Of a stretch of DNA of 9,752 bases, positions 7,112-9,752 are shown in pieces (within the stretch, counting starts at the first letter, position 1; every line of letters starts with the position of its first letter). Below the pieces are notes generated by a model. The model searched no databases. It was not told the DNA's origin and saw nothing but the letters and a program-made list of their open reading frames with translations. Location of the stretch: contig JAFKFE010000533.1 in the NCBI GenBank assembly GCA_017308345.1, positions 1 through 9,752 on the forward strand, in the 5' to 3' direction. Source of the DNA: Alphaproteobacteria bacterium (GTDB lineage: Bacteria > Pseudomonadota > Alphaproteobacteria > Rhizobiales > Rhizobiaceae). The position numbers were made by a program, and so were the translations under genes.

Positions 7112-7966
7112 ATGGAACAAGCAACCAGAATGCGCGGGCGTCCTCGTTACGACCAGGAAGATGCCGAGGCGGCCGAGGCTTTCCGTTCGATAGGCTCCAA
7201 GGTTCAGCTCAACCGCGATGAGGCGGCGCCGCTCTGGGTCCAGTTGCGCAACCAGGTCGAGGAAGCGATCAATACCGGCCTGCTGGCCGCCAATTCGCGT
7301 ATTCCCTCGGAGCAGGCGCTTTGCGATTTCTTCGGCGTCTCGCGGCCTGTCGTGCGCGCCGCGATCGGCTCGCTCTCCAACGAGGGCCGCATCATCAAGA
7401 TGCCGCGCAAGGGCATGTTCGTCGCCGCGCCGCGCGAGCATGTCGACTTCATGACCGCCAATCTCGGCGTCTTCGACGATTTGACCGCCAAGGGCCACAA
7501 GGTCTCGACCCGCACGCTGGAAATCTACCGCTGCCCGCCGAGCGAGAAGGAGTCCAAGGTCTTCGGCATTCCCGCCAATGGCAGCGTGGTCCGCATCAGC
7601 CGCGTCTACATGACCGACGGCACGCCGATCACCATGACGCGCATCAGCCTGCCGGGGCATCGGGTGCCGGGGCTGGAGAACATCCTGTCGGAGAACCAGT
7701 CGGTCTTCGGCACCATCCGCGCCGTCTTCGGCCTGACGGTGAAGCGCGCCGACCGCTGGCTGCGCGCGGCCCTTCCCACCAAGGAAGAGGCCGATCAGAT
7801 GGGTGTTGCCGCCAACACGCCGCTGATCGAGATCGAGTCGATCGCCTATGACGCCGATGGCGCCGCGCTCGAATATTACGAGGCCTTCTACAACTCCTCC
7901 GTCGCCCGCATCCACATGGCGGTCGAGCAGCCGTCGGCGACCGTGAACGGCGTCGATCGCACCTGA
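7112..7966 (+). CDS. GntR-family transcriptional regulator, HutC subfamily (wHTH + UTRA)
   Basis: This is a 284-residue regulator. A basic N-terminal extension (about 1-38) precedes the GntR winged helix at about 40-107, with PLWVQLRNQVEEAI, then IPSEQALCDFFGVSRPVVRAAI as the helix-turn-helix and GRIIKMPRKGMFVA as the wing. Residues about 117-270 form a UTRA ligand domain, with repeated strand patterns such as VVRISRVYMTDGTPITMTRISLP and PLIEIESIAYDADGAALEYYEAFY. The ATG at 7112 has AGGA four bases upstream; the TTG at 7097 lacks any ribosome site. The gene begins 51 bases after the permease with no terminator seen, so it may be co-transcribed and autoregulated through site 1. The matching palindromes at 1750 and 7996 are its likely operators, relieved by a pathway metabolite. 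Confidence 0.93.
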   Translation: MEQATRMRGRPRYDQEDAEAAEAFRSIGSKVQLNRDEAAPLWVQLRNQVEEAINTGLLAANSRIPSEQALCDFFGVSRPVVRAAIGSLSNEGRIIKMPRKGMFVAAPREHVDFMTANLGVFDDLTAKGHKVSTRTLEIYRCPPSEKESKVFGIPANGSVVRISRVYMTDGTPITMTRISLPGHRVPGLENILSENQSVFGTIRAVFGLTVKRADRWLRAALPTKEEADQMGVAANTPLIEIESIAYDADGAALEYYEAFYNSSVARIHMAVEQPSATVNGVDRT

Positions 7967-7995
7967 CTTGCGCTCATCCAAAAAAGATTCCGTTT

Positions 7996-8011
7996 TCTGG
8001 TTATAACCAGA
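7996..8011. promoter_or_regulatory. Palindromic operator, site 2 (TCTGGTTATAACCAGA)
   Basis: A perfect 16-base palindrome lies in the 200-base gap between the regulator gene and the downstream SDR. Its core is the same TGGTTATAACCA as site 1, and 15 bases (7995-8009) are identical between the two. It sits 30 bases past the regulator stop and about 163 bases before the SDR start, directly abutting a TTGACG element. I infer that the GntR protein binds it to control the SDR-aldolase transcription unit. Confidence 0.75.
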
Positions 8012-8040
8012 TTGACGGACCCCGGAAGCTTCTGTAACGT
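8012..8040 (+). promoter_or_regulatory. Possible promoter for the SDR-aldolase unit
   Basis: TTGACG at 8012-8017 is a good -35. The -10 is weak: TGTAAC at 8033-8038 (15-base spacer) or TAACGT at 8035-8040 (17-base spacer). It begins one base after the palindrome, so the operator would overlap the upstream edge of the polymerase footprint. This is a suggestion from pattern only. It would give a 5' leader of about 120 bases. Confidence 0.35.
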
Positions 8041-8155
8041 CCCTGTCATGGGGTCGGGAGGAGCCTGACCCGGAGGCATTATCAGGACCAGTCGGCTTGC
8101 AGCGCTGCTTCGGCGGCGAGGGCGGAGTCTTGCCCGCGCTCAAGTCCGCCCTGAT

Positions 8156-8160
8156 GGAGG
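8156..8160 (+). promoter_or_regulatory. Ribosome binding site fixing the SDR start
   Basis: GGAGG ends 6 bases before the ATG at 8167 and directly abuts the ATG at 8161. Normal spacing therefore favours 8167, which also removes the odd MC N-terminus. Confidence 0.7.
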
Positions 8161-8166
8161 ATGTGC

Positions 8167-8943
8167 ATGGATTATCGGTCGCAATTCGACCTGACGGGCG
8201 AGGTTGCCGTCGTCACCGGCGGCGCCAGCGGGATCGGTCTCGAGGCCGCCAAGGCGCTCGGGACTTGCGGCGCGCGCGTCGTGCTTCTCGATATGAATGC
8301 GGATGGGCTGAAAGCCGCCGCCGAAGCGCTCCGGGCCGCCGGTGTCGCAAGCGTCGATGGCCGCGTGCTCGATGTCACCGATCCGCAAGCCGTCGAGGCG
8401 GGGGCCGCCAAGGTCGTCGCCGACTTCGGCAAGGTCGACATCCTGGTCAACAGCGCCGGCATCGCGCGCCTCAACACCGCGCTCGACACGCCGGACGAGG
8501 AATGGCGCCTGGTGATGGATGTCAACGTCAACGGCGTCTACTGGGCTTCGCGCGCCTTCGGCCGTTCGATGGTCGCCCGCAAGAAAGGCTCGATCGTCAA
8601 TCTGGGCTCGATGTCGGGCCTGATCATCAATCGTCCGCAGACGGCGCCGTCCTACATGGTGAGCAAGGGCGCCGTGCACATGATGACCAAGGCGCTCGCG
8701 GTCGAATGGGCGAAATCGGGCGTGCGCGTCAACGCGCTGGCGCCGGGCTATGTCGGCACCGAGATGACGCTGAAGATGCGCGAGCGGCCCGAACTCTTCA
8801 ACACCTGGATCGACATGACGCCGATGGGTCGGCTGGGCGAGCCCCAGGAGATCGCCTCGGCGATCCTGTTCCTGGCCTCGCCGGCCTCAAGCTACGTCAC
8901 CGGCGCGATCCTGTCGATCGATGGCGGCTACACGGCCTGGTAA
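8167..8943 (+). CDS. Classical SDR oxidoreductase, probable polyol/sugar-alcohol dehydrogenase
   Basis: This is a full-length 258-residue classical SDR. It has the cofactor motif TGGASGIG at 17-24, an aspartate (D42) at the end of beta-2 that indicates NAD rather than NADP preference, NSAG at 95-98, and the catalytic residues S150, Y163 and K167 (YMVSK). The segment APGYVGTEM follows, and the end is [13 protein letters not shown]. The C-terminal region resembles sorbitol/galactitol/arabinitol-type dehydrogenases, and the next gene is a sugar aldolase, so oxidation of a polyol or sugar hydroxyl to a ketone is my best guess. 3-Hydroxyacyl-CoA dehydrogenation is an alternative, given the CoA genes upstream. 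It lies first in a unit with the aldolase (27-base gap) and is probably controlled by the palindrome at 7996-8011. Confidence 0.93.
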   Translation: MDYRSQFDLTGEVAVVTGGASGIGLEAAKALGTCGARVVLLDMNADGLKAAAEALRAAGVASVDGRVLDVTDPQAVEAGAAKVVADFGKVDILVNSAGIARLNTALDTPDEEWRLVMDVNVNGVYWASRAFGRSMVARKKGSIVNLGSMSGLIINRPQTAPSYMVSKGAVHMMTKALAVEWAKSGVRVNALAPGYVGTEMTLKMRERPELFNTWIDMTPMGRLGEPQEIASAILFLASPASSYVTGAILSIDGGYTAW

Positions 8944-8970
8944 CGGGCCGGACAAGGATTGGAATATCGC

Positions 8971-9752
8971 ATGACCGTTTCGGACCGAGATGTGCGCCAG
9001 GCCATCATCGACGCCTGCATCCAGATGAACGCGCTGGGCATTAACCAGGGCACATCGGGCAACATCAGCTGTCGCCACGGCGAGGGCATGCTGATCTCGC
9101 CGACCAGCACGCCCTATGACACGCTGCAGCCGGAAGACATCGTCTTCATGGGCTGGGACGGCGAGGTCGACGGGCGCCTGTCGCCATCCAGCGAATGGCG
9201 CTTCCATCTCGACATCATGAAGGCGCGGCCCGAGGTCAACGCCGTCGTCCACGCGCATCCGACCTACAGCACCACGATCGCCATCATGGGCATGAAGATA
9301 CCGGCGATCCATTACATGGTCGCGGTAGCCGGCGGCAGCGACATCCGTTGCGCGCCCTATGCCACCTTCGGCACCGCGGAGCTTTCGGCGCATGCGCATG
9401 TTGACCAGAAACTGCGCATCGAGGGCGGGAACACCCGCGCGCATCATGAGACCCAGGTCGCGAAGGAAGCCAGCAAGGTCCTCGCCGCGCACCTGCTTTC
9501 GGAACAGGTGCAAAAGCGCATCGGCCACCACTGCCAGCCATGCAGGAAAACGCCAGAGACTGATCACCGTGCCGTCCGTGTCGGCCCAGATCTCCTCGGC
9601 CGTTGTCGTTTCGTGGATGTCCGGGTTGGCCGGATTGTCGAACTGGCGCGGCATCCAGGCACCCGGCGTCGCGGCGACGATCGCCTCCGCCCGCGCGATG
9701 GCGGCAGACATGCCAAGCTTGGCCGGTGTCAGCTCCACCTCGGCGCCGAGCA
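8971..9752 (+). CDS. Class II (AraD/FucA-type) aldolase, genuine only to about 9396, then foreign sequence
   Basis: The first 142 residues are a zinc-dependent class II aldolase/epimerase of the kind that cleaves ketose phosphates such as fuculose-1-phosphate. Visible: [14 protein letters not shown] (22-35), the substrate/phosphate-binding region; [11 protein letters not shown] (42-52); the PSSEW motif with the acid E75; and zinc ligands H94 and H96 in [24 protein letters not shown] ends at about 9396. The expected continuation (the LLANHG segment with the third zinc histidine, and the C-terminal helices) is missing. The frame stays open to the window end, but that part has no aldolase character and is antisense to other gene fragments. 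Either the gene is broken here or the sequence is chimeric. It follows the SDR by 27 bases with a weak ribosome site (GGA 7 bases before the ATG). Confidence 0.8.
   Translation, partial: MTVSDRDVRQAIIDACIQMNALGINQGTSGNISCRHGEGMLISPTSTPYDTLQPEDIVFMGWDGEVDGRLSPSSEWRFHLDIMKARPEVNAVVHAHPTYSTTIAIMGMKIPAIHYMVAVAGGSDIRCAPYATFGTAELSAHAHVDQKLRIEGGNTRAHHETQVAKEASKVLAAHLLSEQVQKRIGHHCQPCRKTPETDHRAVRVGPDLLGRCRFVDVRVGRIVELARHPGTRRRGDDRLRPRDGGRHAKLGRCQLHLGAE
9388..9397. other. 10-base palindrome at the breakpoint of the aldolase gene
   Basis: GCGCATGCGC is perfectly self-complementary and sits exactly where aldolase similarity ends and minus-strand fragments begin. A self-complementary junction between oppositely oriented segments is what a fold-back or template-switch event would leave. 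It may also be coincidence, because the codons concerned encode the natural SAHA residues of the aldolase. Confidence 0.5.
9415..9564 (-). pseudogene. Fragment resembling a type II secretion F-family protein
   Basis: Read on the minus strand, about 50 residues resemble the first cytoplasmic domain of GspF/T2SSF inner-membrane platform proteins. The key stretch is [21 protein letters not shown], matching the family pattern in which a conserved Phe is followed by a leucine-rich helix and an AGxP turn. The preceding TVISLW could be the end of the usual N-terminal strand. It is bounded on the right by the CysK fragment in the same frame and on the left by the aldolase in antisense, so it is not a functional gene here. 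The left boundary is uncertain (somewhere between 9397 and 9415). The family call rests on a short motif. Confidence 0.42.
9565..9752 (-). pseudogene. Cysteine synthase (CysK-type, PLP-dependent) internal fragment
   Basis: On the minus strand, entering from the right edge, about 62 residues match the middle of O-acetylserine sulfhydrylase: LGAEVELTP, then [48 protein letters not shown]. The [17 protein letters not shown] block is a family hallmark. In CysK the next segment should be the phosphate-binding VAGVGTGGT loop. Instead the reading switches to [12 protein letters not shown] at about 9565, beside a TGATCA site (9561-9566). The gene is therefore cut off at that point, and its N-terminal part would lie beyond the window. 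Confidence is in the family assignment; whether the junction is real or artefactual is unresolved. Confidence 0.8.

Noticed and set aside
9284..9541. An 85-codon minus-strand open frame in the mosaic end
   Set aside because: Its Arg/Cys/Pro-rich translation has no family pattern, and it overlaps the better-supported GspF-like frame and the aldolase.
9561..9566. TGATCA at the cysK/gspF junction as evidence of a restriction-ligation cloning artefact
   Set aside because: A single GATC-containing hexamer is common by chance, and the other junction has no such site. Microhomology-driven chimerism explains both at least as well.
8887..9738. A single 283-residue minus-strand protein
   Set aside because: Only its first part is CysK-like and its next part GspF-like; the rest is antisense to the aldolase and SDR genes. 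It is an accidental in-frame join, not one gene.

Overview
The window is a GC-rich, densely coded stretch that reads like a chromosome or large replicon of an alphaproteobacterium of the Rhizobiales (Mesorhizobium-like). I infer this from codon use, strong G/C third positions, tight operons and the mix of gene families; no rRNA or other marker gene is present to confirm it. The content is catabolic: CoA-thioester and keto-acid chemistry, a permease, a GntR/HutC regulator and a dehydrogenase-aldolase pair. No tRNA, rRNA, CRISPR array or insertion sequence was seen.

Layout. Positions 2-493 hold the 3' end of a short-chain dehydrogenase (SDR). It converges, with only 26 bases between the stops, on a minus-strand acetyl-CoA acetyltransferase (520-1695). 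A 134-base divergent region (1696-1829) separates the thiolase from a plus-strand operon in which consecutive genes overlap by 1-4 bases: acetoacetyl-CoA synthetase (1830-3776), a thiolase-fold 'lipid-transfer protein' without the catalytic cysteine (3773-4924), a DUF35 zinc-ribbon/OB protein (4924-5370), a MaoC-type hydratase (5367-5828) and an MFS permease (5825-7060). A GntR/HutC-type regulator follows at 7112-7966. After a 200-base gap come a second SDR (8167-8943) and the start of a class II (AraD/FucA-type) aldolase (from 8971).

The most interesting signals are two. (1) A 15-base sequence containing the palindrome TGGTTATAACCA occurs at 1747-1761 in the divergent region and again at 7995-8009 ahead of the SDR-aldolase genes. 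It looks like the operator of the neighbouring GntR regulator and ties the left and right halves into one regulon. (2) The Cys-less thiolase, DUF35 and MaoC genes form the same gene set as the hydratase/retro-aldolase machinery of steroid side-chain degradation, but here sit behind an acetoacetyl-CoA synthetase with no other steroid genes in view. I infer a local pathway in which a polyol- or sugar-derived compound is oxidised and cleaved, and an acyl chain is activated, hydrated, cleaved and thiolysed to acetyl-CoA. The substrate is unknown.

The last ~355 bases are anomalous. Aldolase similarity stops at about 9396, at a 10-base palindrome. What follows is minus-strand sequence resembling a type II secretion F-family fragment, then an unmistakable minus-strand cysteine synthase (CysK) fragment running off the end. 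This is either an assembly/amplification chimera or a real rearrangement, and conclusions about the aldolase's C-terminus should not be drawn from this window.
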